The notes below the pieces were generated by a model. That model saw only the letters and a program-made list of their open reading frames with translations. It ran no database searches and was not told the origin of the DNA. The translations under genes and the position numbers were made by a program. Below are positions 1 through 8,550 of a DNA stretch of 64,000 nucleotides, one piece after another. Source of the stretch: Pseudomonas sp. GM74 (GTDB taxonomy: Bacteria; Pseudomonadota; Gammaproteobacteria; Pseudomonadales; Pseudomonadaceae); contig NZ_AKJG01000003.1 in the NCBI RefSeq assembly GCF_000282455.1, positions 1-64,000 of the forward strand, read 5' to 3'. Position 1 is the stretch's first letter, and every line of letters starts with the position of its first letter.

Positions 1-41
1 AGATCACCGAGCTTCAGCCCTATAGTTTTTCAGACCTTTAA
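1..41 (+). CDS. 3' end of a GAD-like immunity protein gene (partial)
   Basis: Only the last 12 codons are in the window. They read ITELQPYSFSDL and stop at 39-41, identical in protein to the C-terminus of the next gene (116-733), with two silent base changes. Similarity continues for about 25 bases past the stop in both copies. This is therefore the end of a tandem paralogue of that gene. Function would be as for the paralogue; the body of the gene lies outside the window. Confidence 0.75.
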   Translation, partial: ITELQPYSFSDL

Positions 42-115
42 GGCTGGTATCAGGGAGTAGATCTCAATGAAATTACCGATCAGTGAGCTGATGCTTAAAA
101 AGAAGAAGGTTTCGC

Positions 116-733
116 GTGGACAAAATATTTGCCCGTTTTTTAGAGAAATTTGGTGGACCTGTTGATCGGCAAGAAGTCCCAGCGTCAAGTATCGAGCGCT
201 ATAGAGGCAAGCTGCCTAATCAGTTATTGGAGTACTGGGCCGAACACGGCTGGTGCGGATACGGTGACGGCATTTTTTGGATAGTGAACCCCCAGGAATA
301 CGATGGGGTAGTAGCGTCTTGGCTTGAAGGAACGAAATATGAAGAACGTGATGCTTACCACCTGATTGCTCGTAGCGCCTTCGGTGACTTGTATCTGTGG
401 GGCGAAAAAACGGGTGCCTCTCTTAAAATAACCAGTGTTCTTTCTCGATGTGTTTTTGATGATTTTGAAATTACGATCGAAGAGATGGATAGGGAGTTGC
501 AAGGCTTTCTTTTATCCACGGACGTGGACTCCAACGATTATGGCGATCTGTTCAAACCCGCGAAGAAAAAGCTCGGCACCCTGCGTCACGACGAGATGTA
601 CGGCTTTGTTCCAGCACTGATGTTCGGCGGCCCCGACACCCTCGATCATCTAGAGAAGGTGAAGGCGGTGGAGCATCTGATCCTGCTGTCTCAGATCACC
701 GAGCTTCAGCCCTACAGTTTTTCAGACCTGTAA
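116..733 (+). CDS. GAD-like / DUF1851 (Tdi1-type) immunity protein
   Basis: A 205-residue soluble protein. The N-terminal half (about 1-110, with FLEKFGGP and LLEYWAEHGW) looks like the GAD-like domain, and the C-terminal half (about 110-200, with DMYGFVPAL-like and HLILLSQI segments) looks like the DUF1851 domain found in Tdi1, the immunity protein of a type VI secretion DNase effector. The family is known for neutralising cognate toxins; whether this one does is inference. The start is GTG at 116, with AAGAAGG 6 bases upstream. It follows a near-identical paralogue tail at 1-41, as in immunity gene arrays. No toxin gene is visible in the window. Base composition is more AT-rich than the flanking core genes. 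Confidence 0.75.
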   Translation: MDKIFARFLEKFGGPVDRQEVPASSIERYRGKLPNQLLEYWAEHGWCGYGDGIFWIVNPQEYDGVVASWLEGTKYEERDAYHLIARSAFGDLYLWGEKTGASLKITSVLSRCVFDDFEITIEEMDRELQGFLLSTDVDSNDYGDLFKPAKKKLGTLRHDEMYGFVPALMFGGPDTLDHLEKVKAVEHLILLSQITELQPYSFSDL

Positions 734-778
734 GCCAGATTTCAGGGGACGGATTTCAACAAGCTCTGTTAACCCCAC

Positions 779-820
779 AAAAAATGGGCACCCAACCCTG
801 GTTGGCGTGCCCATTTTTTA
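779..820. terminator. Bidirectional terminator between immunity gene and hupA
   Basis: The palindrome AAAAAATGGGCAC ... GTGCCCATTTTTT with an inner CCAAC/GTTGG stem lies between two convergent genes. It has A-run and T-run flanks, so it can end transcription from both sides. Confidence 0.8.
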
Positions 821-854
821 TTCCACCCCCCGCTACGCGAGAGGCGAAAACGGC

Positions 855-1130
855 TTACGGATTGACGCTGTCTTTCAACGACTTGCCTGGCTTGAACGCA
901 ACGGTGTTGCTGGCCTTGATTTTGACGGGTTCACCGGTTTGCGGGTTTTTGCCGGTGCGGGCACCGCGATGGCGTTGCAGGAAGGTGCCGAAGCCCACCA
1001 GCGTCACGCTGTCTTTGCGGTGCAGGGCACCGGTGATTTCTTCAAGAACGGCGTTGAGAACGCGGTTGGCTTGTTCTTTGGTGAGGTCTGCTTTTTCAGC
1101 AATGGCTGCGGCGAGGTCTGGTTTACGCAT
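855..1130 (-). CDS. hupA: HU-family nucleoid DNA-binding protein
   Basis: A 91-residue protein of the usual HU length. It starts MRKPDLAAAIAEKADL, has the GFGTF turn at about 47-51, the flexible DNA-binding arm with RTGKNPQTGEPV (about 57-68) and the C-terminal helix ending KSLKDSVNP. HU dimers bend DNA and organise the nucleoid. Pseudomonas carries several HU paralogues; the copy next to rubredoxin reductase is the one I associate with the symbol hupA, so the paralogue name is less certain than the family. It is monocistronic, with its own terminator at 779-820. Confidence 0.9.
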   Translation of the reverse strand: MRKPDLAAAIAEKADLTKEQANRVLNAVLEEITGALHRKDSVTLVGFGTFLQRHRGARTGKNPQTGEPVKIKASNTVAFKPGKSLKDSVNP

Positions 1131-1324
1131 GTGAGTGAAGCCCCTTTGACGGTTTGTTGTTGTTATGTCCGTGCTGCTCTCTGCGGAGCAGCGCCAAAAG
1201 CGCCGCAGATGCTCTACTCTGCGGCAGACGGGAGTGAGGATGGCACGCAGTGAGGCCCCGCGCCAGTATCGGCGCGGCCATTGTTAGGGCAAAAGGGGGG
1301 TGATTCCGACAGAACGACCGGTAT

Positions 1325-2473
1325 TTATGCCAACAGGGCTGGAAGCTCTTTGTTCAGGGCCAGTTTTTCCATCACGGCGGCACCGGTGAGGGCATAACCG
1401 AGCAGTTTGCCTGCGGCATCGCGGCATAAAACCTTGATGTCGGCGCCCTGCCCTTCGACGGTCCAGATGCCTTCTGCACCCCGTGGCGGCGGGGACACCA
1501 CCAGCGGGCACACCGGTGTTTTGACGGTGATCGGCATCGGGCCATAGGTGACGGCGGTCGGGTTGCCGGCCAGGGTTTGCGCCAGCGCTCGCGCACAGCT
1601 CATCAAGGGCATCACGTACAGCAGATTCAGCCCATCGACCTCGGCACAATCGCCCAGGGCGTAGATGTTGGCATGGGAGGTCTTCAGGTGCCGGTCGACC
1701 ATGATGCCGCGGTTGACCTGCAAACCGGCCGCTGCCGCCAGGTCGACGCGTGGGCGCAGGCCAATGGCCGAGACCACCACGTCGCACGGGATCACCTGGC
1801 CATCGGACAGGTGTGCTTCCAGGCCGTCCGCCACGCGTTGCAGGCGATTGAGCACCGGGCCGAGGTGGAAACGTGCGCCGAGGCTTTCCAGGCCAGCCTG
1901 CACCGCAGCCGCGGCCGCCGGGTGCAGCAGGGTCGGCATGACTTGTTCACACGGCGCAACCAGTTGCACTTCGTAGCCACCCAGGGTCAGGTCGTTAGCG
2001 AACTCGCAGCCGATCAGACCGGCGCCGAGCAGCAGCACGCGGCGCTTGCCGGCCGCCGCTGCACGGAAGCGTGCGTAATCTTCCAGGTCGTTGATCGGGA
2101 ATACGCAGTCCGCCGCGTCGCCTTCAATGGGCACGCGCACGGTTTCGGCGCCCCAGGCCAGGATCAGGTCGCGGTAGATCACCGCTTCTTCACCGATCCA
2201 CAGGCGCTTGTGGCCCGGGTCGATACCACTGATGCGCGTGTGGGTGCGTATTTCAGCCTTGAGCTGTTCAGCCATGGCGCCGGGTTCGGCCATGCTCAGG
2301 CCGTCGGCATCCTTGTTTTTGCCGAAGCCGGTGGAGAGCATCGGCTTGGAGTAGGAGCGCCCGTCATCGGCGGTAATCAGCAGCAGCGGGGTTTCGCTAT
2401 CGAGTTTGCGAAACTCGCGGGCCACGTTGTAGCCCGCCAGGCCGGTGCCAATGATGACGACTGGTGCGTTCAT
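1325..2473 (-). CDS. rubB: Rubredoxin-NAD(+) reductase, FAD-dependent
   Basis: A 382-residue pyridine-nucleotide-disulfide oxidoreductase fold. The FAD-binding motif [10 protein letters not shown] is at residues 9-18, a second dinucleotide motif [10 protein letters not shown] (NADH site) is at about 150-159, and the second FAD motif YALGDCAEV is at about 270-278. It moves electrons from NADH to rubredoxin, which feeds alkane hydroxylases or oxidative-stress enzymes. The rubredoxin gene lies 18 bases upstream in the same direction (2492-2662), which supports the specific function over other members such as NirB-like or ferredoxin reductases. Confidence 0.9.
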   Translation of the reverse strand: MNAPVVIIGTGLAGYNVAREFRKLDSETPLLLITADDGRSYSKPMLSTGFGKNKDADGLSMAEPGAMAEQLKAEIRTHTRISGIDPGHKRLWIGEEAVIYRDLILAWGAETVRVPIEGDAADCVFPINDLEDYARFRAAAAGKRRVLLLGAGLIGCEFANDLTLGGYEVQLVAPCEQVMPTLLHPAAAAAVQAGLESLGARFHLGPVLNRLQRVADGLEAHLSDGQVIPCDVVVSAIGLRPRVDLAAAAGLQVNRGIMVDRHLKTSHANIYALGDCAEVDGLNLLYVMPLMSCARALAQTLAGNPTAVTYGPMPITVKTPVCPLVVSPPPRGAEGIWTVEGQGADIKVLCRDAAGKLLGYALTGAAVMEKLALNKELPALLA

Positions 2474-2491
2474 TCCTTACTCCTCAATTAT

Positions 2492-2662
2492 TCAGGCAGC
2501 GATTTCGATCATTTCAAAATCCATCTTGCCCACACCGCAGTCCGGGCACAGCCAGTCTGCCGGGACGTCTTCCCAACGGGTGCCCGGCGCAATGCCGTCA
2601 TCCGGCCAACCGTCGGCTTCGTTGTAGATCAGGCCGCAGACGATACATTGCCACTTTTTCAT
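2492..2662 (-). CDS. rubA: Rubredoxin
   Basis: I translated this short gene directly: 56 residues beginning [20 protein letters not shown] and ending DFEMIEIAA. The two iron-binding knuckles are CIVCG (Cys6, Cys9) and CPDCG (Cys39, Cys42), the four-cysteine Fe site of rubredoxins. It is a small cytoplasmic electron carrier, reduced by the reductase encoded 18 bases downstream. P. aeruginosa has two adjacent rubredoxin genes at the equivalent place; only one is present here. An AGGAAG Shine-Dalgarno precedes the ATG. Confidence 0.95.
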   Translation of the reverse strand: MKKWQCIVCGLIYNEADGWPDDGIAPGTRWEDVPADWLCPDCGVGKMDFEMIEIAA

Positions 2663-2861
2663 CAGGTACTTCCTCAGGGTTCAGGCGTTTCGCCGGCCGG
2701 ACGGTCGATGGTTGTAGCACTGCCGTCCGACTCAGCGCGTTTTGTACTGATCGGGGCCGCCGGATGCAAGCCTGTTCGGCGCAACGGCAGGCCAATTCAA
2801 TCGATATCGGTGGCTGACATGTTAAGCTCGCCGCCTCATTTGCTGCCAATAATGACTCATT

Positions 2862-3425
2862 GTGCAACACACAGAATCCCCCTCTCCAGCTCCGCTCTGG
2901 CTCTCGCGCAGCGAACTGGCGCCCCTCCCCGATGCCTCCACCCTCGACTGGCTGTTCGATGAAGGCTCGCTGACCAGACGTTTGATTCATCTGTCGAATG
3001 ACGCCTTCAGCGTCTCGCCGATGTTCGAAGGCTGGCAGCCCCTGCGCGCCGACGAGTGCGCAGCGCTGGACCTGGCCGAAGGCAGTGAGGGCTGGGTGCG
3101 CGAGGTGTATTTGCGCGGTCATGGCCAGGCGTGGGTGTTTGCGCGCAGCGTGGCGTCACGCAGTGCCTTGCAAGGCGACGGCCTGCACATGGACGAACTG
3201 GGTAGCCGCTCGCTGGGCGAATTGCTGTTTTGCGATCAGGCTTTCCAGCGCCGGGCCATCGAGGTTTGCCATTATCCGCAAGCGTGGCTGCCCACCGAGG
3301 TGCAATCGCCTGGGCTGTGGGGCCGCCGTTCGCGCTTCGATCGCGGCGCGCTGAGCGTGCTGGTGGCCGAAATTTTCCTGCCTTCCCTGTGGGACGCCGC
3401 CTGCGCCCAATCGGAGAACCGTTGA
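2862..3425 (+). CDS. ubiC: Chorismate--pyruvate lyase
   Basis: A 187-residue cytoplasmic enzyme that removes pyruvate from chorismate to give 4-hydroxybenzoate, the first committed step of ubiquinone synthesis. Family features are [12 protein letters not shown] (about 28-39), WVREVYLRG (Arg in the active site), [10 protein letters not shown] (about 111-120) and [10 protein letters not shown] near the C-terminus. The start is GTG at 2862. The stop shares its last base with the ubiA start (TGATG), so the two are translationally coupled. The 200-base gap to the divergent rubredoxin gene must hold both promoters. Confidence 0.93.
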   Translation: MQHTESPSPAPLWLSRSELAPLPDASTLDWLFDEGSLTRRLIHLSNDAFSVSPMFEGWQPLRADECAALDLAEGSEGWVREVYLRGHGQAWVFARSVASRSALQGDGLHMDELGSRSLGELLFCDQAFQRRAIEVCHYPQAWLPTEVQSPGLWGRRSRFDRGALSVLVAEIFLPSLWDAACAQSENR

Positions 3426-4315
3426 TGTACCAAAGCCTGCTCAAGTCCTTGAACCGGTTGAACCCCCGGGCCTGGGACTTCATTCAGCTGACCCGTATGG
3501 ACAAGCCGATCGGCATTTACCTGCTGCTGTGGCCAACACTGTGGGCACTATGGATTGCCGGCAAGGGTTCGCCGTCCCTGGCCAATATCGTAATTTTCGT
3601 CCTCGGCGTAGTGCTGACCCGCGCCGGCGGCTGCGTGATCAATGACTGGGCGGACCGCAAGGTCGATGGTCATGTGAAGCGTACCGAGCAGCGGCCGCTT
3701 GTGAGCGGCAAGATCAGTTCCAAAGAGGCGCTGGTGTTCTTCGCATTGCTGATGGGCGTGAGTTTCCTGCTGGTGCTGTGCACCAATGCCGCGACCATCT
3801 GGCTGTCGTTGGGCGGCCTGGCGCTGGCGTTCAGTTACCCGTTCATGAAGCGCTACACCTATTACCCGCAAGTGGTGCTGGGCGCCGCATTTTCGTGGGG
3901 GATGCCGATGGCGTTCACCGCAGAAACCGGTGAATTGCCCGCCGTCGCGTGGTTGCTGTGGATCGCCAACCTGATTTGGACAGTGGGTTACGACACGTAC
4001 TACGCGATGACCGACCGAGATGACGACCTGAAGATCGGCGTGAAATCCACGGCAATCCTGTTCGGCGACGCGGACCGGGCGATCATCCTGACCTTGCAAG
4101 GGCTGGCGTTGGGCTGCCTGCTGCTGGCGGGTTCGAAGTTCGACCTTGGCGGCTGGTTCCACCTCGGATTACTGGTGGCGGCGAGCTGCTTTGCGTGGGA
4201 GTTCTGGTACACCCGCAACAAGGACCGCATGCGTTGCTTCAAGGCGTTTTTGCACAATCACTGGGCGGGTTTGGCGATTTTCGTCGGGATTGTGCTGGAC
4301 TACGCGTTGCGTTGA
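3425..4315 (+). CDS. ubiA: 4-hydroxybenzoate polyprenyltransferase
   Basis: A 296-residue inner-membrane prenyltransferase with about eight to nine hydrophobic helices. It carries both aspartate-rich prenyl-diphosphate/Mg sites: [10 protein letters not shown] (about 74-83) and [13 protein letters not shown] (about 189-201). It attaches the polyprenyl tail to 4-hydroxybenzoate made by UbiC. The ATG at 3425 overlaps the ubiC stop; the reading frame stays open further upstream, but that part is antisense-like sequence inside ubiC and lacks the family start [14 protein letters not shown]. Confidence 0.95.
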   Translation: MYQSLLKSLNRLNPRAWDFIQLTRMDKPIGIYLLLWPTLWALWIAGKGSPSLANIVIFVLGVVLTRAGGCVINDWADRKVDGHVKRTEQRPLVSGKISSKEALVFFALLMGVSFLLVLCTNAATIWLSLGGLALAFSYPFMKRYTYYPQVVLGAAFSWGMPMAFTAETGELPAVAWLLWIANLIWTVGYDTYYAMTDRDDDLKIGVKSTAILFGDADRAIILTLQGLALGCLLLAGSKFDLGGWFHLGLLVAASCFAWEFWYTRNKDRMRCFKAFLHNHWAGLAIFVGIVLDYALR

Positions 4316-4324
4316 GCGTTGAAA

Positions 4325-4372
4325 AGATCGCAGCCCTGGGCAGCTCATACCCAAAGGCTGCGATCTTTTTGC
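4325..4372. terminator. Bidirectional terminator of the GATCGCAG palindrome type
   Basis: AGATCGCAGCC (4325-4335) pairs with GGCTGCGATCT (4357-4367), flanked by A and T runs, between convergent ubiA and the small secreted-protein gene. A related longer palindrome occurs at 37619-37685, so it belongs to a dispersed repeat family. Confidence 0.8.
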
Positions 4373-4376
4373 GTTG

Positions 4377-4760
4377 TTACATATGCTCGCGAACGACATG
4401 CCAGACGTCTTTTTTCTTGTCTCCCGTCATGTCTCCGGGTTTTTTGTCGTCCTCGTAGTAGTACAGCGGCTTGCCGTCATAGGCCCATTGCATCGAGCCA
4501 TCGTCACGCTTGACGACTGTCCATTTACCTTCGGTCTTGGCACCCGCCGGCGCCATCATTGGCGGCCAGTATTTGGCGCAGTCGCCGTTACACATCGACT
4601 TGCCGCCCGAGTCCTTGTCGAAGGTGTATAGGGTCATCCCTTTGTGGTCAGTCATCATGCCGTCTTTCATCATGCCCGGTTCGGCGGCGAAGGCCATCGA
4701 AGGCAATACCAGGGCAGCGGCCAGCAGCAGGGCCTTGAGGGATTGCGAGTGTAGAGTCAT
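4377..4760 (-). CDS. Secreted small protein of the COG4315 repeat family
   Basis: A 127-residue protein with a signal peptide (about 1-25, ending SMAFA-AEPG). The mature part has the repeated Y-x-[FWY]-x-x-D motif of COG4315 (secreted repeat of unknown function): TLYTFDKD (about 43-50) and PLYYYEDD (about 97-104). It also has a Cys pair, MCNGDC, and a Met-rich start (PGMMKDGMM). The function is unknown; periplasmic location is inferred from the signal. It lies alone, convergent to ubiA and divergent from phoB. Confidence 0.8.
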   Translation of the reverse strand: MTLHSQSLKALLLAAALVLPSMAFAAEPGMMKDGMMTDHKGMTLYTFDKDSGGKSMCNGDCAKYWPPMMAPAGAKTEGKWTVVKRDDGSMQWAYDGKPLYYYEDDKKPGDMTGDKKKDVWHVVREHM

Positions 4761-4842
4761 ATGAAACCTTCCTTTTGTGGTTGTCAGGATTCGGACTTAA
4801 AGCTTAGCCCAGGATCCAGCCAATCGCCGACCGACTAAAATA

Positions 4843-4860
4843 CTGTCACACGACTGCAAT
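4843..4860 (+). promoter_or_regulatory. Pho box of phoB
   Basis: CTGTCAC-ACGA-CTGCAAT matches the 7-4-7 layout of the PhoB-binding Pho box (consensus CTGTCAT repeated). It ends 54 bases before the phoB start, which fits PhoB autoactivation at low phosphate. Confidence 0.8.
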
Positions 4861-4914
4861 AATTCCGTTATCTAATGCGGCGCAAGACAGTTAAATGACA
4901 AGAGGATTAAGGGC

Positions 4915-5604
4915 ATGGTTGGCAGGAGCATTCTGATCGTCGACGACGAAGCGCCTATTCGCGAAATGATCGCCGTTGCGTTGGAAATGGCCGGCTATGA
5001 CTGCCTGGAGGCTGAAAACTCCCAGCAGGCCCACGCCATTATCGTCGACCGCAAACCGGACCTGATCCTGCTCGACTGGATGCTGCCCGGCACTTCCGGC
5101 ATCGAACTGGCCCGTCGTCTCAAGCGTGATGAACTGACCGGAGACATCCCGATCATCATGCTCACCGCCAAGGGTGAAGAGGACAACAAGATCCAGGGTC
5201 TGGAAGTCGGCGCCGACGACTACATCACCAAGCCGTTTTCCCCCCGTGAGCTAGTAGCGCGCCTGAAGGCCGTGCTGCGCCGTGCCGGTCCCACCGATGG
5301 CGAAGCACCGATCGAAGTCGGCGGCCTGCTGCTGGACCCGATCAGCCACCGCGTGACCATCGACGGCCGTCCCGCCGAGATGGGCCCGACCGAATACCGC
5401 CTGCTGCAATTCTTCATGACCCACCAGGAGCGCGCCTACACTCGTGGCCAGTTGCTGGATCAGGTCTGGGGCGGCAACGTCTACGTCGAAGAGCGTACCG
5501 TTGACGTGCACATTAGACGCCTGCGCAAAGCCCTCGGCGATGCTTACGAAAATCTGGTACAAACCGTGCGCGGCACCGGTTACCGCTTTTCTACCAAAGC
5601 CTGA
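4915..5604 (+). CDS. phoB: Phosphate regulon response regulator PhoB
   Basis: A 229-residue OmpR-type regulator. The receiver domain (about 1-120) has the acidic pocket D10/D11, the phosphorylated Asp54 in LLDWMLPG and the conserved Lys of [10 protein letters not shown]. The winged-helix DNA-binding domain (about 130-229) ends with the RRLRKALG...VRGTGYRF signature. Phosphorylated by PhoR at low phosphate, it activates promoters through Pho boxes, three of which are visible in this window. phoR follows after 44 bases. Confidence 0.97.
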   Translation: MVGRSILIVDDEAPIREMIAVALEMAGYDCLEAENSQQAHAIIVDRKPDLILLDWMLPGTSGIELARRLKRDELTGDIPIIMLTAKGEEDNKIQGLEVGADDYITKPFSPRELVARLKAVLRRAGPTDGEAPIEVGGLLLDPISHRVTIDGRPAEMGPTEYRLLQFFMTHQERAYTRGQLLDQVWGGNVYVEERTVDVHIRRLRKALGDAYENLVQTVRGTGYRFSTKA

Positions 5605-5648
5605 CCCGGACCTTCACCGCCCGACAAGCTGACAAGGACGCGCGTCAA

Positions 5649-6971
5649 GTGAACCAAAACTGGCATGGCACCCTGATTCGCCACATGCTGCTGCTGGTCA
5701 CCGCCTGCCTGGTGATCGGCCTGATCACCGGCTATTACGGCTGGAGCCTCGCCGCAGGCCTGGGTCTTTACCTGGCCTGGACCCTCAAGCAATTGCTGCG
5801 TCTGCACGAGTGGCTACGCCTGCACAAACCCGATGAAGCGCCACCCGACGGCTACGGCCTGTGGGGCGAGGTGTTCGACAGCATCTACCACCTGCAACGC
5901 CGCGACCAACGGGTACGCGGGCGTTTGCAGGCGGTGATCGACCGGGTTCAGGAATCCACTGCCGCGCTGAAAGACGCGGTGATCATGCTCGACACCGACG
6001 GCAACCTGGAATGGTGGAACCGCGCCGCCGAAACCCTGCTGGGTCTCAAGACACCACAGGACAGCGGCCAACCGGTGACCAACCTGGTGCGCCACCCGCG
6101 CTTCAAGGAATACTTCGAGCAAGACAGCTACGCCGAGCCACTGGAAATCCCCTCGCCCACCAACGACCGTGTGCGCATCCAGCTGTACATCACCCGTTAC
6201 GGCAACAACGAACACTTGATGCTGGTGCGCGATGTGACGCGCATCCATCAGCTTGAGCAAATGCGCAAAGACTTCATCGCCAACGTTTCCCATGAACTGC
6301 GCACACCGTTGACGGTGATCTGCGGTTACCTGGAAACCTTGCTCGACAACGTTGACGAGGTGAACCCGCGCTGGGGCCGTGCCCTGCAGCAGATGCAGCA
6401 ACAAGGCGGACGCATGCAGACCCTGCTCAACGACCTGCTGTTGCTGGCCAAGCTGGAAGCCACCGATTATCCGTCGGACAACCAGCCGGTGCCGATCGAC
6501 GGCTTGCTGCAATCGATCAAGAGCGACGCGCAGCAGTTGTCCGGCCAGAAAAACCAGAAAATTACCCTGGAAGCAGACCCGACGATTCTGCTCAAGGGCA
6601 GCGAAGCGGAGTTGCGCAGCGCGTTTTCCAACCTGGTGTTCAACGCGGTGAAATACACCCCGGCCGAAGGCAACATTCGCATTCGCTGGTGGGGCGATGA
6701 CCAGGGGGCGCACTTGAGCGTGCAGGATTCCGGGATCGGCATCGATAACAAACACCTGCCGCGCCTGACCGAACGCTTCTACCGCGTCGACTCCAGCCGC
6801 AACTCCAACACCGGGGGCACCGGCCTCGGGCTGGCGATCGTCAAACACGTCCTGTTACGACATCGGGCACGAATGGAAATCAGCAGTGTACCGGGCCACG
6901 GCAGCACCTTTACCTGCCACTTTGCCCCGGCCCAGGTCACCAAATCACGGGTTATCAGCACCGCTGACTGA
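5649..6971 (+). CDS. phoR: Phosphate regulon sensor histidine kinase PhoR
   Basis: A 440-residue membrane kinase. Two N-terminal hydrophobic helices (about 11-45) are followed by a cytoplasmic charged region, a PAS domain (about 95-200), the H-box NVSHELRTPL with His215, and an ATP-binding domain with N (FNAVKYTP), G1 (DSGIGI) and G2 (GGTGLGLAI) boxes. It has no large periplasmic domain, as usual for PhoR, which senses phosphate through PstSCAB-PhoU. The start is GTG at 5649, with AAGGACG upstream. It forms an operon with phoB. Confidence 0.96.
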   Translation: MNQNWHGTLIRHMLLLVTACLVIGLITGYYGWSLAAGLGLYLAWTLKQLLRLHEWLRLHKPDEAPPDGYGLWGEVFDSIYHLQRRDQRVRGRLQAVIDRVQESTAALKDAVIMLDTDGNLEWWNRAAETLLGLKTPQDSGQPVTNLVRHPRFKEYFEQDSYAEPLEIPSPTNDRVRIQLYITRYGNNEHLMLVRDVTRIHQLEQMRKDFIANVSHELRTPLTVICGYLETLLDNVDEVNPRWGRALQQMQQQGGRMQTLLNDLLLLAKLEATDYPSDNQPVPIDGLLQSIKSDAQQLSGQKNQKITLEADPTILLKGSEAELRSAFSNLVFNAVKYTPAEGNIRIRWWGDDQGAHLSVQDSGIGIDNKHLPRLTERFYRVDSSRNSNTGGTGLGLAIVKHVLLRHRARMEISSVPGHGSTFTCHFAPAQVTKSRVISTAD

Positions 6972-7001
6972 TACCGGTCAGCACGCGCCACTAGGCAACC
7001 G

Positions 7002-7057
7002 CCAAGTCAGCCGCTACATTGGCTGACTTGCGCCTGCCTTTCAGGCGCGGTTTTTTA
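7002..7057 (+). terminator. Terminator of phoBR
   Basis: Two hairpins in a row: CAAGTCAGCC/GGCTGACTTG at about 7003-7030 and CGCCTG/CAGGCG at 7031-7047, followed by TTTTTT. The second with its T-run is a standard intrinsic terminator. Confidence 0.8.
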
Positions 7058-7095
7058 CTTCCCTCTCGAATAAACGGAACCCGCAAAACTCCATC

Positions 7096-8436
7096 ATGGA
7101 CCCTTCCCCTGGCTTGACCCTCGCTACAATTTTCGCCGACTTCGGCATGATTCTTTTTGCTCTGATCCTGGTTTTGCTCAACGGATTTTTCGTTGCGGCG
7201 GAATTTGCCATGGTCAAATTGCGCTCGACCCGGGTCGAGGCCATCGCTGACAAAAACGGCTGGCGCGGGCACATCCTGCGCACCGTGCACAGTCAGCTCG
7301 ATGCCTACCTGTCGGCCTGCCAATTGGGCATCACCCTCGCCTCCCTGGGCCTGGGCTGGGTCGGTGAACCTGCGTTCGCGCACCTCCTGGCCCCCGTGCT
7401 GAGTGCCGTGGGCGTCGATTCCGCCGAAGTGGTCAAGGCGATTTCGTTCTTCACCGCCTTCTTCATCATTTCGTACCTGCACATCGTGGTCGGCGAGCTG
7501 GCCCCGAAATCCTGGGCGATCCGCAAACCCGAGTTGCTGTCGCTGTGGACCGCCGTGCCGCTGTACCTGTTCTACTGGGCCATGTACCCGGCCATCTACC
7601 TGCTCAACGCCAGCGCCAACACCATCCTGCGCATTGCAGGGCAAGGTGAGCCCGGCCCGCATCACGAACACCATTACAGCCGTGAAGAACTGAAACTGAT
7701 CCTGCATTCCAGTCGTGGCCAGGACCCGAGCGACCAAGGCATGCGCGTGCTGGCCTCGGCGGTGGAAATGGGTGAACTGGAAGTGGTCGACTGGGCCAAC
7801 TCCCGCGAAGACCTGGTGACCCTGGAGTTCAACGCGCCGCTCAAGCAGATCCTGGCGATGTTCCGTCGCCACAAGTTCAGCCGCTACCCGGTTTATGACA
7901 GCGAACGCCAGGAGTTCGTCGGCCTGCTGCACATCAAGGATCTACTGCTGGAACTGGCGGCGCTGGACCACATTCCCGAGTCGTTCAACCTGGCCGAACT
8001 GACCCGCCCGCTGGAGCGCGTGTCGCGGCACATGCCGCTGTCGCAGTTGCTGGAGCAGTTCCGCAAGGGCGGCTCGCACTTCGCAGTGGTCGAAGAGGCC
8101 GACGGCAACATCATCGGCTACCTGACCATGGAAGACGTGCTGGAAGTGCTGGTGGGCGATATCCAGGACGAACACCGCAAGGCCGAACGCGGGATCCTCG
8201 CGTATCAGCCGGGCAAGCTGCTGGTGCGGGGCGATACGCCGCTGTTCAAGGTTGAACGACTGCTGGGCATCGACCTGGACCATGTCGAAGCCGAAACCCT
8301 CGCCGGGCTGGTCTACGAGAGCCTCAAGCGTGTTCCGGAAGAGGAAGAAGTACTGGAAGTCGAAGGCCTGCGGATCATCATCAAGAAGATGAAAGGGCCG
8401 AAGATTGTCCTGGCCAAGGTGTTGATGCTGGACTGA
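7096..8436 (+). CDS. CNNM/CBS-domain transporter (HlyC/CorC family)
   Basis: A 446-residue inner-membrane protein. The DUF21/CNNM transmembrane domain (about 1-200, four hydrophobic helices, with FVAAEFAMVKLRSTR at about 35-49) is followed by two CBS domains (about 215-345) and a C-terminal CorC/HlyC transporter-associated domain (about 360-446, with LLVRGDTPLF). Relatives are Mg/Co efflux proteins, often annotated as hemolysins without good reason. The substrate here is unknown. It sits between phoR and an M23 peptidase gene but is not obviously part of phosphate control. Confidence 0.85.
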   Translation: MDPSPGLTLATIFADFGMILFALILVLLNGFFVAAEFAMVKLRSTRVEAIADKNGWRGHILRTVHSQLDAYLSACQLGITLASLGLGWVGEPAFAHLLAPVLSAVGVDSAEVVKAISFFTAFFIISYLHIVVGELAPKSWAIRKPELLSLWTAVPLYLFYWAMYPAIYLLNASANTILRIAGQGEPGPHHEHHYSREELKLILHSSRGQDPSDQGMRVLASAVEMGELEVVDWANSREDLVTLEFNAPLKQILAMFRRHKFSRYPVYDSERQEFVGLLHIKDLLLELAALDHIPESFNLAELTRPLERVSRHMPLSQLLEQFRKGGSHFAVVEEADGNIIGYLTMEDVLEVLVGDIQDEHRKAERGILAYQPGKLLVRGDTPLFKVERLLGIDLDHVEAETLAGLVYESLKRVPEEEEVLEVEGLRIIIKKMKGPKIVLAKVLMLD

Positions 8437-8462
8437 TCGAGATATCCGGATTCGAGTCGATA

Positions 8463-8531
8463 CCATCGCGAGCAAGCTCGCTCCCACACTGGAATGCATT
8501 TCAACTGTGGAAGCGAGCTTGCTCGCGATGG
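8463..8531. repeat. REP palindrome (GAGCGAGCTTGCTCGCGA subtype)
   Basis: Two inverted arms, CCATCGCGAGCAAGCTCGC... and ...GCGAGCTTGCTCGCGATGG, around a short unrelated loop, between convergent genes. Confidence 0.85.
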
Positions 8532-8550
8532 CGTCAGACCAGACAACGCA

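Noticed and set aside
67..165. A short frame starting at the ATG at 67 (MKLPISELMLKKKK)
   Set aside because: It overlaps the immunity gene start out of frame, has no clear ribosome site or counterpart after the second gene copy, and stops after 32 codons. It may be a residue of the duplication.
1577..2962. A 461-codon + strand frame over rubredoxin reductase and rubredoxin
   Set aside because: It is antisense to both real genes, whose motifs are clear; its composition is that of a shadow frame.
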